Shown here: one piece after another, positions 16,470 to 25,675 of the stretch | Layout of the letters: every line of letters begins with the position of its first letter | Numbering within the stretch: the stretch's first letter is position 1 | NCBI GenBank assembly: GCA_963742875.1 | Contig: CAVUNO010000004.1 | Span: 24,776 to 88,775, forward strand | DNA length: 64,000 bases | Direction: 5' to 3' | Source: Bog-532 sp963742875 | Lineage (GTDB): Bacteria; Actinomycetota; Actinomycetes; Streptosporangiales; Streptosporangiaceae | Program-made: the position numbers and the translations under genes | Notes under the pieces: generated by a model | Database searches by the model: none | The model's input: the letters and a program-made list of their open reading frames with translations, nothing else | Told to the model about the DNA's origin: nothing

Positions 16470-17730
16470 CGTCCTTCTCTCCGTAGCGCACGTCGGTGGC
16501 GTGCAGAAGCAGGGTGAAACAGAACGTCGAAAAGCCGATGATCATGAACAGCAGCCCGATGATGCCAAGATGGTCGAGAGTGGAGGAAGGATTCGGCAGC
16601 GAGAAATCGTGGGTCACGTAGTGCACGAGCACCGCCGCGGCCAGCACAAACCCGAGCGTGAACAGCAGTCCGCTGGTGACCACCGCATTTGTGTAGCGGA
16701 ATATCCGCCGCCACCGTCGCCGCGCTGCACCAGTGTAATCGAGAAAAACATGAGCGAGGCAGCCGAAATAGATGCTCTGGAGGCCCAGGACCAACAGGGT
16801 CAGGCCGATCAGCATCCAGTAGAGGTTGAACGTCAGCGGGCCTATCGTGATCCCGCCGAAACTTAGCGGCAGGGTGAGCAGCAGGCCCAGGGCGAAAAGC
16901 CCGATACCGGGCTTGAACAGAAAGAATTCCGCGCCGTGGATGAACATGGCCCGCAGATTGATCCACGCGGCGCGGAACGGGGAGAGCCAGCCCGAGCGCT
17001 TGTGATGCGAAAGGCGGCCGTCACGGTCCTTGTAGAAGGTGACCGGCACCTCCGTGGTCCGCAGCCCCATGCGGACCGACTTGAGCACCATCTCGGAGGC
17101 GTACTCCCACGACTGGGCCGTAAGGCCCATGCGGCAGAGCGCGTCCCGGGTAATGCCCCGCATGCCGCAATGGATATCACTGAAGTGGCTGCCGTAGAGA
17201 CGGTTGAGGATCCAGGTTGTGGCGGGCGTGCCCAGGTGGCGATGCAGAGCGGGCATCGCTCCCGACTCGATCGAGCCTTTCCAGCGCGAGCCCATCGCGT
17301 ACTCGGTGCCGCTGCGCATCGCGTCGATGAAGGGCGCCAGCTTTCGGAAGTCGTATGTGCAGTCGGCATCGCCCATGATCACGTATTTGCCGCGCACGTA
17401 CGGCAATGCGTCGATATAGGCGCGGCCAAGCCCGCGCCGGGGAGCCTTGAGGACACGCGCCCCGCCCGCGAGAGCAAGCTCGGCGGTGCGATCCGACGAG
17501 CTGTCGACGATGAGGATCTCGCCCACCGCGCCGGCTTCACGCAGACCTTCGTGGCACCACGCCACGAAGTCTGTGATGGTGAGTTCCTCGTTCGCCGCCG
17601 GGATGAGAATGGTCACCTCGGGCGATTCGGCGTCGTCCGCGGGCAGCAGGAGACGGCAGTCCGAATCGTGAGCCAAACCGACGTTCACATCCGTCACACC
17701 GGCCCCCGTAGCCAGAGAGTGATTAGCCAA
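16462..17730 (-). CDS. GT2 glycosyltransferase with C-terminal membrane domain
   Basis: A 422-residue GT-A enzyme of family GT2. EVTILIPAANEELTITDFVA begins the nucleotide-binding domain. ILIVDSSSDRTAELA and YVIMGDADCTYDFRKL contain the metal-binding DAD motif, and MGSRWKGSIESGAMP lies in the acceptor region. After residue 265 there are four hydrophobic segments, as in GtrB/DPM1-type polyprenol-phosphate glycosyltransferases. It probably loads a sugar from a nucleotide donor on to polyprenyl phosphate on the cytoplasmic side. It is the first gene of the heptose operon, with the promoter expected in 17731-17900. The donor could be the heptose made here or a common hexose. Confidence 0.82.
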   Translation of the reverse strand: MANHSLATGAGVTDVNVGLAHDSDCRLLLPADDAESPEVTILIPAANEELTITDFVAWCHEGLREAGAVGEILIVDSSSDRTAELALAGGARVLKAPRRGLGRAYIDALPYVRGKYVIMGDADCTYDFRKLAPFIDAMRSGTEYAMGSRWKGSIESGAMPALHRHLGTPATTWILNRLYGSHFSDIHCGMRGITRDALCRMGLTAQSWEYASEMVLKSVRMGLRTTEVPVTFYKDRDGRLSHHKRSGWLSPFRAAWINLRAMFIHGAEFFLFKPGIGLFALGLLLTLPLSFGGITIGPLTFNLYWMLIGLTLLVLGLQSIYFGCLAHVFLDYTGAARRRWRRIFRYTNAVVTSGLLFTLGFVLAAAVLVHYVTHDFSLPNPSSTLDHLGIIGLLFMIIGFSTFCFTLLLHATDVRYGEKDDG

Positions 17731-17923
17731 GGCATTCTGAGTCGCATCGGAGCCTACTCTTCGGCGTCGGCCTATTGCCGCTCACGACTCTAGTGACGTT
17801 TTGGCGTGCCGAATGGTTGCGAGATCGTGGCCGGCCCCGCATTTTTCCCTGCTCCCCCGGGCCCGCAGGCGGCTGACCGTCCCGATCTCACGGGCGGCCC
17901 GGCAGGCTCCGGTCCTCGGGTGC

Positions 17924-18736
17924 TCAGCCCGGCGTCGTGTAGGCGCCGAGGCCGCCGGTCTGCCAGGTGGCACCGTCCGGGGCGATGCCGAGGGCCTCGT
18001 ACCCCTCCAGGCTCTCGACCCACTCCCGGGCGGCCGGGCCCATCGCGAACGCGGCGGTCGCGTAGGCGTCGGCCGTGGCCACCCTCGGGCCGATCACGGT
18101 GACGCTGGCCAGTTCCGTGGCGGGCCGCCCGGCCCGGGGGTTGACGATGTGGGCGCCGCGTCCGGCCGTCCCGGAGGTGGCGACCGCGATGTCACGCCCG
18201 GTGATGACGGCGGCCAGCGCGGAGGGTTGCAGCGGGTGCGCGATGCCAACGCGCCACGGCTGTCCGGGCTCCGGCTCGCCGGTGCACTGCATGTCGCCGG
18301 CACCGTTGACGCAGTGCCCGGTGAAGCCGGCGGCGCTCAGCATGATGGCCGCCCGCTCGATTGCCCACCCCTTGACCAGCCCTGACGGATCAAACCGGCC
18401 GCCGGGCCGGTCGGTGAAGTAGCCGTCGCTCAGCTCGCGGATCGCCGCGCACTCCCCGATGACCTCGGCGAGTTCCAGCGCGCACTGTGCCAGGGTGAGC
18501 TCGCCGCGGCCGAACCGGCTGACGTCACTATCGTCGCGGTAGGCCGAGAACGTGGCGTCCACCCAGTGCAGCCAGCGCACCGCCTGCGGCAGCAGCGGGG
18601 CGGCCGCCGCCGGGATGTCGAAGGAGAACACCGTGCCCATGACGTGCTCCGCGTGGCGGAGCCGCCCGGCCGGGTGGCCGATAGCGATCGCGGCCGGACT
18701 CACCGCGCCCGGGCCGGCCACGTTAGGGGTGGTCAT
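17924..18736 (-). CDS. apbE: FAD:protein FMN transferase (ApbE)
   Basis: A 270-residue ApbE-type flavin transferase that attaches FMN covalently to a Ser/Thr of target proteins. Motifs are HVMGTVFSFDIP, WVDATFSAYRDDSDVSRFGR, FDPSGLVKGWAIERAA, CVNGAGDMQCTGEPEPGQPW and VATSGTAGRGAHIVNPRAG with the conserved threonine/serine pair. VATADAYATAAFAMGP forms the Mg site. The ATG at 18736 is just 12 bases after the stop of the FMN-binding protein gene, its likely substrate. A GTG at 18742 is an alternative start. No signal peptide is obvious, so where flavinylation happens is uncertain. Confidence 0.9.
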   Translation of the reverse strand: MTTPNVAGPGAVSPAAIAIGHPAGRLRHAEHVMGTVFSFDIPAAAAPLLPQAVRWLHWVDATFSAYRDDSDVSRFGRGELTLAQCALELAEVIGECAAIRELSDGYFTDRPGGRFDPSGLVKGWAIERAAIMLSAAGFTGHCVNGAGDMQCTGEPEPGQPWRVGIAHPLQPSALAAVITGRDIAVATSGTAGRGAHIVNPRAGRPATELASVTVIGPRVATADAYATAAFAMGPAAREWVESLEGYEALGIAPDGATWQTGGLGAYTTPG

Positions 18737-18747
18737 GCTCACGCCGG

Positions 18748-19284
18748 TCACGACGCGCGGGCCTTGTCCAGCGCGCTCTGCAGCGACCTGATGTAGCCGG
18801 CGCTGGTGTAGCTGGCCCCGGAAACGGCGTTGATCTTCGCGCTCTGCGCGGTCAGGGTCTCGTTGTTGAGCAGGGGGAGGGCGCGGCCGTCGATCATCTG
18901 GCTGTTGACGCCGTCGTCGGTGTGCTGCAGCACGGTGACCTTGACGATCTTCCCGGCGTTGAGGGTCACCTGCACCTGGGTCGGCCCGTAACCCGTCATG
19001 ATGACGCCCCCGGTTACCGCGGTCCCCGTCCCTGAGCCCGCACTGACGGGGGCCGGCGCGGCCGCGGCCGCGCCACCCGCGGAGCCCGCCGAGCCCGCGG
19101 GGCCACCGGAGCCACCGGAGCCCGCCGAGCCACCGGTCCCGGACGCCGACGTCCCCCCCGAGCCCGTCTTTCCCCCTGCGCCCGATGCCCCCGCCACCAC
19201 GGTCGAGCCCATGTGGGTCCGGAACGACAGCAGCATGACCAGCCCGGCGATCGTACCGCCGAGGGCAAGCACTACCCGGCGCAT
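18748..19284 (-). CDS. FMN-binding domain protein, flavinylation target
   Basis: A 178-residue exported or membrane-anchored protein. One N-terminal hydrophobic segment (VVLALGGTIAGLVMLLSF) is followed by a Gly/Ser/Ala-rich linker of about 55 residues and then a C-terminal FMN-binding domain. The domain has GGVIMTGYGPTQVQVTLNAG, IVKVTVLQHTDDG and the flavinylation site INAVSGASYTSAGYIRSLQ, matching the SGA[ST].[ST] rule for ApbE substrates. It should carry covalent FMN outside the membrane and pass electrons between the ferric-reductase-like protein and the Rieske lipoprotein or an external acceptor. It is adjacent to apbE. Confidence 0.85.
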   Translation of the reverse strand: MRRVVLALGGTIAGLVMLLSFRTHMGSTVVAGASGAGGKTGSGGTSASGTGGSAGSGGSGGPAGSAGSAGGAAAAAPAPVSAGSGTGTAVTGGVIMTGYGPTQVQVTLNAGKIVKVTVLQHTDDGVNSQMIDGRALPLLNNETLTAQSAKINAVSGASYTSAGYIRSLQSALDKARAS

Positions 19285-19311
19285 CGGCTTTCTCCGTTCG
19301 TCGTTCGCAGG

Positions 19312-20862
19312 TCAAGTCGGCTTCGGATGCGCCCGTGCGCTGAATACAGGGCCCGGAACGCAGCGGTGCCCGTCCAGGGGGCTCAGAATTCGAAGGACTC
19401 GTGGTGGATTCGCCCGCGCGGCACTCCTGCCGCGGCCAGGGCGCCGATCGCCGATTCGGTCATGCCAGGCCGGCCCGCACACGTAGACGTCGTAGCGGTG
19501 CAGCCCGGGTACGATCGACAGCAGCCGGTCGGCGGTGAGCGGATCTGCGCCGAGCCGGGACCGCGACCCGATCAGGTAGTGCACCGCCGCCCCGCGGTCC
19601 CGGGCGATGGCGTCCAGCTCGGGACCGAACACGACATCCTCCGGGCTGCTGGCCCGGTAGATGAGGATGACCTCACCGGGGAGCGTCGCGAACATCGCGC
19701 GCAGCGGCGTGATGCCCACCCCGCCGGCCAGCAGCAGGACCCGGCGGCCGTCCCGGGCCGGGGTGAACGCCCCATACGGTCCGTCCGCGATGACCCGGGT
19801 CCCGGGGCGGAGCTGGCGCAGCGCGCCGCTGTGGTCGCCGCGGTCCTTGACGGTGATCCGCATGACGTCCGGACGAGGCGCCGCGGACAGCGAGTACGGA
19901 TGCGAGGACCACCATATGCCGGGGGCAAGGAACCGCCAGCGGAAGAACTGGCCCGGATCGGCCTGGAGCTCATCCAGGTGCTGGCCGCCGATGTAGACGG
20001 ATACCACGTCCGGTGACTCGCGGCGGAGGGCGAGGACGTGGAACCGGTGACGGGCCGAGCTGCGCAGCGGGCTGATGACCCGGTACCAGACCAGCAGGGC
20101 GGCGACCGACGCGTACAGCAGCGACCAGACGAAGCGCGCGTTGGGGCTGCTGATGAAGGACGCGCCGTCGGCGAACTGATGACTGAACGCCAGCGCGACC
20201 GCCAGGTACGTGTAAAAGTGCAGGTGATACCAGGTGTCGTAGGACAGGCGGCGGCGCGCCGCGCGGGCGGACACCAGGCCGATACCCAGGAACAGGAACC
20301 CGGCGACGGTCGCCATCAGGACGTCCGGGTAGGAGGTCAGCAGGGTGCTCGTCTCGCTGACCAGTCCCTGGTGCGCGGTGACCGCATAGCCCCAGATGAT
20401 AAGCAGGGCGTGCGCGACGATCACGCTGACGACGTAGCGGCCGCCCATCGCGTGCCAGCGGGCCAGCCGGCCGGTGCCGATCCCCCGTTCCAGCGGCGGC
20501 AGCCGGGCCATGAGCGCGACCAGCACGACCACCCCGTAGCCCGCGAGCAAGCCGAGGATGCGTCCCCCGTTGGTGAGCCAGTCGCCCAGGCCGTGGACCG
20601 ATGGCGTGTCCGACCACCACAGCGCGATCACGGCCAGCGCGCCGGCGACGATCAGGGACAGGACCAGCCCGGGTCGCGCGCGCAGCGGTTCCCGCGCCTC
20701 GACGACCCGGCATGACCGCCCCCGCGGGCGGCCGGCCGCGGCCTGGCGTGCCCGGGACGGGGCCGTCCCGCGTGCACCGGGGGCGGGCGGCTTGGACGGG
20801 GCCGCCGAGGTGGGCGGGCTGGCCGAGGTGGGCGGCCCCGGCCGTGGTTCGACGCTCAGCAC
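19312..20862 (-). pseudogene. Ferric-reductase-like transmembrane flavoprotein, frameshifted near the end
   Basis: Starts at GTG 20862 after a GGAGGGG site. The N-terminus has a proline-rich segment. Next comes a ferric-reductase-like haem membrane domain of about six helices (histidines in WHAMGGRYVVSVIVAHALLI and YDTWYHLHFYTYLAVALAFS). An FNR-type FAD/NAD(P) reductase follows (WSSHPYSLSAAP, DGPYGAF, LLLAGGVGITPLRAMF). At VYVCGPA the current frame reads WHDRIGD to a stop at 19312. Removing one base near 19467 gives VYVCGPAGMTESAIGALAAA and ends HHESFEF at 19383, the normal family ending. So there is a single extra base, either a sequencing error or a very recent mutation. Operon partner of the Rieske, FMN-binding and ApbE genes. 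Confidence 0.8.
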
Positions 20863-20899
20863 TGCATTCCCCTCCTGGAGCCGTCGGCCTGCTGTTCCA

Positions 20900-21364
20900 T
20901 CAGGCCAGCGAGATCTGGCCGGACTGGACCTTGAGGGGCTGGGCAGGCAGCGGGCCCGGGGCCGGACCCGCGACGACATGCCCGTCGGTGACGCTGAATT
21001 GGCTGCCGTGGCAGGGGCAGTCGATCGTCCCGTCCGCGACCTGATCCACAATGCACTGCATGTGCGTGCATACCGCGCTGAACCCCTTGAACTCGCCGGC
21101 CGTGGGCTGGGTCACCACGACCCGGACCGAGGTGAAGACCTTGCCCCCGCCCAGGGGAATCTCGCTCGTACGGGTCAGTGTGGCGCCGCCGCCGCCCCCC
21201 TGGCCCGTCCCACCGGCCGGGGCCGCGGCGCCGCCGGGGGCCGTCCCGCCCGCCGGGCCGGCGGAGGAGCCGCCGCACGCGGCCAGCGTGCCCGCCAGAC
21301 CAGCCAGGCTCACGCCAGCGAGCAGGCCGCGGCGCGTGGTATCAGCGTTGCGCTGCTGGGTCAC
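20900..21364 (-). CDS. Rieske 2Fe-2S protein, twin-arginine lipoprotein type
   Basis: A 154-residue protein beginning at GTG 21364, with GGAGG nine bases upstream. The N-terminus has a twin-arginine signal (TTRRGLLAGVSLAGLAGTL) ending in the lipobox LAAC, so it is probably exported folded and lipid-anchored. A Gly/Pro/Ala linker leads to a small Rieske domain with the cluster ligands CTHMQC and CPCHGSQF. This cysteine-histidine pattern is complete. It is 38 bases upstream of the ferric-reductase-like gene and heads the four-gene operon, so it is a probable extracytoplasmic electron carrier. Confidence 0.9.
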   Translation of the reverse strand: MTQQRNADTTRRGLLAGVSLAGLAGTLAACGGSSAGPAGGTAPGGAAAPAGGTGQGGGGGATLTRTSEIPLGGGKVFTSVRVVVTQPTAGEFKGFSAVCTHMQCIVDQVADGTIDCPCHGSQFSVTDGHVVAGPAPGPLPAQPLKVQSGQISLA

Positions 21365-21573
21365 AGGTGATCCTCCAGCGTCGTTCGGGTCACAATTCGG
21401 ATACCACCCATTAATACGTGTGCGGCGGGCCACCCGTTCAGGGAACCGCGCCGTTCGTAATCGCCTGTTAAGAGGCGGCCATAAACCGCGGCGAAGGCCG
21501 GCCCGTGTGCCTGCGCGCAATGGCACGAGGGCCAGCAGAACTCCGCCGGCGTAAAGGCACGCAGGATGGCCGG

Positions 21574-22245
21574 CTAGGCGTCGGGCCAGTCGGGCGGGAG
21601 GACGTCGGAGCTGGCCCCCATGGCGTCACGGAGCCGCGCGCGGAAGCTCCCGTGCAGGTCGGGACCCCAGGCGTACTGGCTCGGCACCTGGATCGCGCTG
21701 AGCAGGATCTCCCGCAGGTCGCGGGCCCGCCCGCCGCCTTGCGCGAGCGGCAGGGCGGCGAGGGAGTACATCTGGTCCAGGGCGCCGAACAGCTCGTTGG
21801 CGAGCAGCGGCAGCGTGCCGTAGCAGACGGCGGCTTCCACGAACCCTTCCCACCAGGTGGGAGGCTCGCCATCATGGTCGGCCGGCACCTCGTCGCCGCC
21901 GAACGCACGGCGCAGCCTCGTCCGCACGGCCCTGCGCACGGCCGGGTCGGGATCCTCGAGGCCGCGCTGCCAGACGAGGGCCGCGTCGGTGTCACGCTCG
22001 CGCAGCGGCAGCGTCCGCGCCAGCAGTTCGATGGCGAGCGGCACGATGTCACGGTCGGCTGACTCACAGCCCCGCGAGAACGCCTCGATGGCCTGGTCGA
22101 GATAGCCCATGCCCTCGGCGACGAAATCGGCCGGATCCGTTGACCCCGAGGGCCGGTAGGCCGGGTCCGCCAGCCTCCGGGCGGCCTCATCCCGCGGGTA
22201 CGTCTCGGCTGTCGTGCCGGGCGGCTCCGGCCCTTCGGCAGTCAT
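21574..22245 (-). CDS. Hypothetical protein, 223 residues
   Basis: No family is recognised. The protein is acidic and rich in helices (GMGYLDQAIEAFSRGCESAD, IELLARTLPLRERDTDAALV, DPDPAVRRAVRTRLRRAF). The last two resemble armadillo/HEAT-like repeats. There is no signal peptide or membrane segment. It starts at ATG 22245 and lies between gcvP and the Rieske operon on the same strand, 58 bases after the gcvP stop. The open frame and third-position GC bias support a real gene. The function is unknown. Confidence 0.65.
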   Translation of the reverse strand: MTAEGPEPPGTTAETYPRDEAARRLADPAYRPSGSTDPADFVAEGMGYLDQAIEAFSRGCESADRDIVPLAIELLARTLPLRERDTDAALVWQRGLEDPDPAVRRAVRTRLRRAFGGDEVPADHDGEPPTWWEGFVEAAVCYGTLPLLANELFGALDQMYSLAALPLAQGGGRARDLREILLSAIQVPSQYAWGPDLHGSFRARLRDAMGASSDVLPPDWPDA

Positions 22246-22303
22246 GGCGGAAGACTAAAGGGGAACGCCGCGCCCCGGCTAGCCGACGGGGCGTTAGCAC
22301 GGG

Positions 22304-25199
22304 TCAGGCGAACGCCTCCGGCGGCGGGCAGGCGCATATCAGGTTCCGGTCGCCGTAGGCCTGGTCGATCCGGCGGACCGGGGGCCAGTACTTGCCCTGG
22401 CGGGTACCGGGCACCGGGTACGCGGCCTCGGCGCGGTCGTAGGGGTGCTTCCACTCCCCGGCGATGAGCATTTCGGCGGTGTGCGGCGCGTTCTTGAGGG
22501 GATTGTCGTCGCGGTCTTCATCGCCGGCGCCGACCCGGCCGATTTCCCGCCGGATCGCGATCATCGCGTCGCAGAACCGGTCTATCTCGGTGAGGTCCTC
22601 GCTCTCGGTCGGCTCGATCATCAGCGTGCCCGCGACCGGGAACGACATGGTGGGCGCGTGGAACCCGTAGTCCACCAGCCGCTTGGCCACGTCCTCGTTG
22701 GTGATACCGGTGCTCGCGGTAATCGGCCGCAGGTCGATGACGCACTCGTGCGCCACCAGGCCCGCTCGGCCGGTGTAGAGGACCGGGTAATGCGGCCCGA
22801 GCCGCTTGGCCACGTAGTTGGCGGCCAGCACCGCCACCTGGGTCGCCCGCCGCAGCCCGTCCGCGCCCATCATCGCGATATAGGCCCAGGAGATCGGCAG
22901 GATCCCAGCGGACCCGAACGGCGCGGCCGCCACCGGCCCGACCGGCCCCACGGGCCTTGCGGGCCCGCCAGGCCCGTCCGCCTCAGCGGATCCCGCGATC
23001 CCCACGTCACGGCTGGGCAGAAACTCGGCCAGGTGCGAGCGAACCGCGACGGGGCCGACGCCGGGACCGCCGCCGCCGTGCGGGATACAGAACGTCTTGT
23101 GCAGGTTCAGGTGGGAGACATCGGCTCCGAACGAAACCGGGGTGGCCAGTCCCACCAGCGCGTTGAGGTTCGCCCCGTCGATGTAGACCTGGCCGCCCGC
23201 CTGGTGCACCGCGTCGCACACCTGGCCCACCGTGTCCTCGTAGACGCCGTTGGTGGACGGGTAGGTCAGCATGATCGCGGCGACCTGGCCCGCGTGCGCG
23301 TCCAGCTTGGCCCGCAGGTCGGCCAGGTCGATGGCGCCGTCGGAGCCGCACTTGACGACGACCACGCGCAGCCCGGCCAGCACCGCGCTGGCCGCGTTCG
23401 TCCCGTGCGCCGACTCGGGGATCAGGCAGATCGTGCGGTCCGGTTCCTGCCGGGCACCGGTGGTAGGCGCGGATGGCCAGCAGGCCGGCGAGTTCGCCCT
23501 GGGAGCCGGCGTTCGGCTGGAGGGACACCGCGTCGTACCCGGTGATCTCCGCCAGCGCCGCCTCCAGCCGGCTGATCAGCTCGAGGTACCCGCTGGCCTG
23601 CTCCGGCGGCGCGAACGGGTGCAGGGCCGCGAACCCGGGCCAGCTGATCGGCTCCATCTCGGCCGCCGCGTTCAGCTTCATCGTGCACGAGCCGAGCGGG
23701 ATCATGGACCGGTCGAGGGCGATGTCGGAGTCGGCGAGGCGGCGCAGGTAGCGCAGCATCGACGTCTCGCTGTGGTGGGAGTGGAACACGGGGTGGGTAA
23801 GGAACTCACCGGACCGGCGCAAGCCCGCGGGCAGCCCCGCGCCCGTGCCCGCGGCCAGGTCCACGGCGGCGGGCGGGCAGCCGAGCAGCGCGGCGGCCAC
23901 GTTCCGCAGGTCCTCGTCGGTGGTGGTCTCGTCACAGGCGATCTGGATCACGCCGTCGCCCGCCAGGTACAGGTTGTAGCCCGCGTCCCGCGCCCGGGCC
24001 ACCGCGCCGGCCGCGCTCCCGGCACTCTCGGGGGGGACGACGCGGATCGTGTCGAAGAAGTCACTGGGGCCCGTTCGGCATCCGGAAGCGCTCAGCGTGG
24101 CGGCGAGGACCGCGGCGCTGCGGTGCGCGCCGGCGGCGATGGCGGCCAGGCCGTCCGGGCCGTGGTAGACCGCGTACATGGCGGCGAGCACGGCGGGCAG
24201 CACCTGCGCGGTGCAGATGTTGCTGGTCGCCTTCTCCCGGCGGATGTGCTGTTCCCGGGCCTGCAGCGCGAGCCGGTAGGCGGGCTTGCCGTCGGCGTCG
24301 ACCGAGACGCCGACGATACGGCCGGGCAGCTGGCGGCGCAGCTTGTCGCGGACCGCGATGTAGCCGGCGTGCGGGCCGCCGAAGCTCAGCGGCAGCCCGA
24401 ACCGCTGGGTGGTGCCGACCCCGATGTCCGCGCCCATCTCCCCCGGCGGCCGCAGCAGGGTGAGCGCGAGCAGGTCCGCGGCAACCGCGGCCAGCGCGCC
24501 GCGCTCGTGCGCCGCCTCGATGACCGGGGCCAGGGCGCGCACGGCCCCGGACGCGCCGGGGTACTGGAGCAGCACGCCGAACAGCGCACCATCCGGCTGC
24601 CGGGCGATCACCTCGGCGGTGACCTCGGTGACGACCAGCTCGATCCCGAGCGGTTCGGCGCGGGTGCGCAGCACGCTCAGGGTCTGCGGCAGGCAGTCGG
24701 TGTCCGCGAGGAAGACGTGGCCCCGGCCGGCGGCACGGCGCGCCAGCGTCATCGCCTCCGCGGCCGCGGTCGCCTCGTCCAGCAGCGATGCCCCGGCCAC
24801 CGGGAGCGCCGTCAGGCCGGAAATCATCGTCTGGAAGTTCAGCAGCGCCTCCAGCCGCCCCTGAGAGATTTCCGGCTGGTAGGGGGTGTAGGCGGTGTAC
24901 CAGCCCGGGTTCTCCAGGACGTTGCGGCGGATGACCGCCGGGGTAATGGTGCCGTAGTAGCCGAGCCCGATCATCGGGGTGAGCACCTGGTTGCGCTCGG
25001 CGAGGCGGCGCAGTTCGGCGAGGGCGCCCGCCTCGGTCAGGGCCGGGGGCAGGCTGAGCGGCGCAGCGGACGCCGGCCCGGGCACGGACGCGGGCAGGGC
25101 AGCCTCGGTGAGCTCGTCCAGGGCGGAGTACCCAACGGCCGAGAGCATCTGCCGCTGCTCGTCGGGGGACGGCCCAATATGACGCCGAGCAAATTCCAT
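22304..25199 (-). pseudogene. gcvP: Glycine dehydrogenase (decarboxylating), P protein, frameshifted
   Basis: P protein of the glycine cleavage system (PLP enzyme, glycine to CO2 and aminomethyl-lipoyl-H). The N-terminal half starts at 25199 with MEFARRHIGPSPDEQRQM after AGGAGG and contains QGRLEALLNFQTMISGLTAL and SMIPLGSCTMKLNAAAEM. At about 23456-23462 the frame breaks after AIRAYHRC. Dropping one C of a CCC run continues as RQEPDRTICLIPESAHGTN to the PLP lysine block NLHKTFCIPHGGGGPGVGP and the normal end at 22304. The total would be about 964 residues, full length. With one base removed the gene is intact, so this is either a sequencing error or a fresh loss of gcvP. It is preceded by a glycine riboswitch. 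Confidence 0.85.
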
Positions 25200-25244
25200 C
25201 CAGGAGCCTCCTGAGCTGAGGGTCAGTTAGGCGGCAGCTTCCCG

Positions 25245-25300
25245 GCGGCGAAGCCGTCCTCCCGGGGGTCCGGGGGGGTGTCCCCCCGGGATAGCACTGC
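25245..25300 (-). repeat. GC-rich hairpin repeat, copy C, in the gcvP leader
   Basis: Between the glycine riboswitch and gcvP, the minus strand reads a hairpin of CCCGGGGGG, ACACC and CCCCCGG. GGCTTCGCCGCCGGG follows, then the gcvP ribosome-binding site. It is a diverged copy of the element seen around whiA. Since it lies where a riboswitch expression platform should be, the hairpin may act as the terminator or sequestering stem. Confidence 0.55.
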
Positions 25301-25387
25301 GGGCCCCCGGCGAAGGTGGCAAGGCCACCGAGCAGCGTCAGCCGCCTCGGCTCCCCCTCTGTCGTTAACTCCTGATCTTCCGGTGGT

Positions 25388-25490
25388 TAACTTCAGAGAT
25401 GCCTGTCCCGTCCGGTCCTGGCGCCTGAGAGGTTCCGGGGAACGTTGCCCCTTCGGCGCCCCGCGCTGGCCGCGCGAGGACTCTCCCGGA
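25388..25490 (-). promoter_or_regulatory. Glycine riboswitch upstream of gcvP
   Basis: Reading the minus strand from 25488 gives CGGGAGAGTCC, then GCGCCGAAGGGGCAAC, then CCTCTCAGGCGCCAGGACCG and GGGACAGGCATCTCTG. These are the conserved blocks of the glycine (gcvT-type) aptamer in the right order and spacing. Only one aptamer is evident, about 100 bases long, where many glycine riboswitches are tandem. It ends about 190 bases before the gcvP start and should switch gcvP on when glycine is high. Confidence 0.85.
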
Positions 25491-25593
25491 TGGTGTCAAT
25501 GGCAGCAAGAGTGTACCCGCAATGCTCGCCGTTCCACGCGAGGCGCACGGCGGAAGCAGGCCAGCAGACCTCAGCGACGTACGGCGAGGGAGC

Positions 25594-25632
25594 CACGCGG
25601 GGGTTCCGGGGGTCGCCCCCCGGGCCAGCACG
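25594..25632 (+). repeat. GC-rich hairpin repeat, copy D
   Basis: Contains GCGGGGGTTCCGGGGG, a TCGC loop and CCCCCCGGG followed by CCAGCAC, nearly the same as copy A. It lies upstream of the gcvP riboswitch and 3' of the MerR gene. Confidence 0.65.
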
Positions 25633-25675
25633 ATAAGAACCCATCGGCGAGCAGACGACCGTCTGCGAGCACAGT

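Noticed and set aside
7778..17730. Interpretation as LPS inner-core heptose genes
   Set aside because: The host is a Gram-positive actinomycete with no LPS genes nearby; HddA/HddC-type rather than HldE-type genes point to another glycan.
23271..25214. Long open frame opposite gcvP
   Set aside because: Antisense shadow; composition is Arg/Gly/Ala-rich with no domains.
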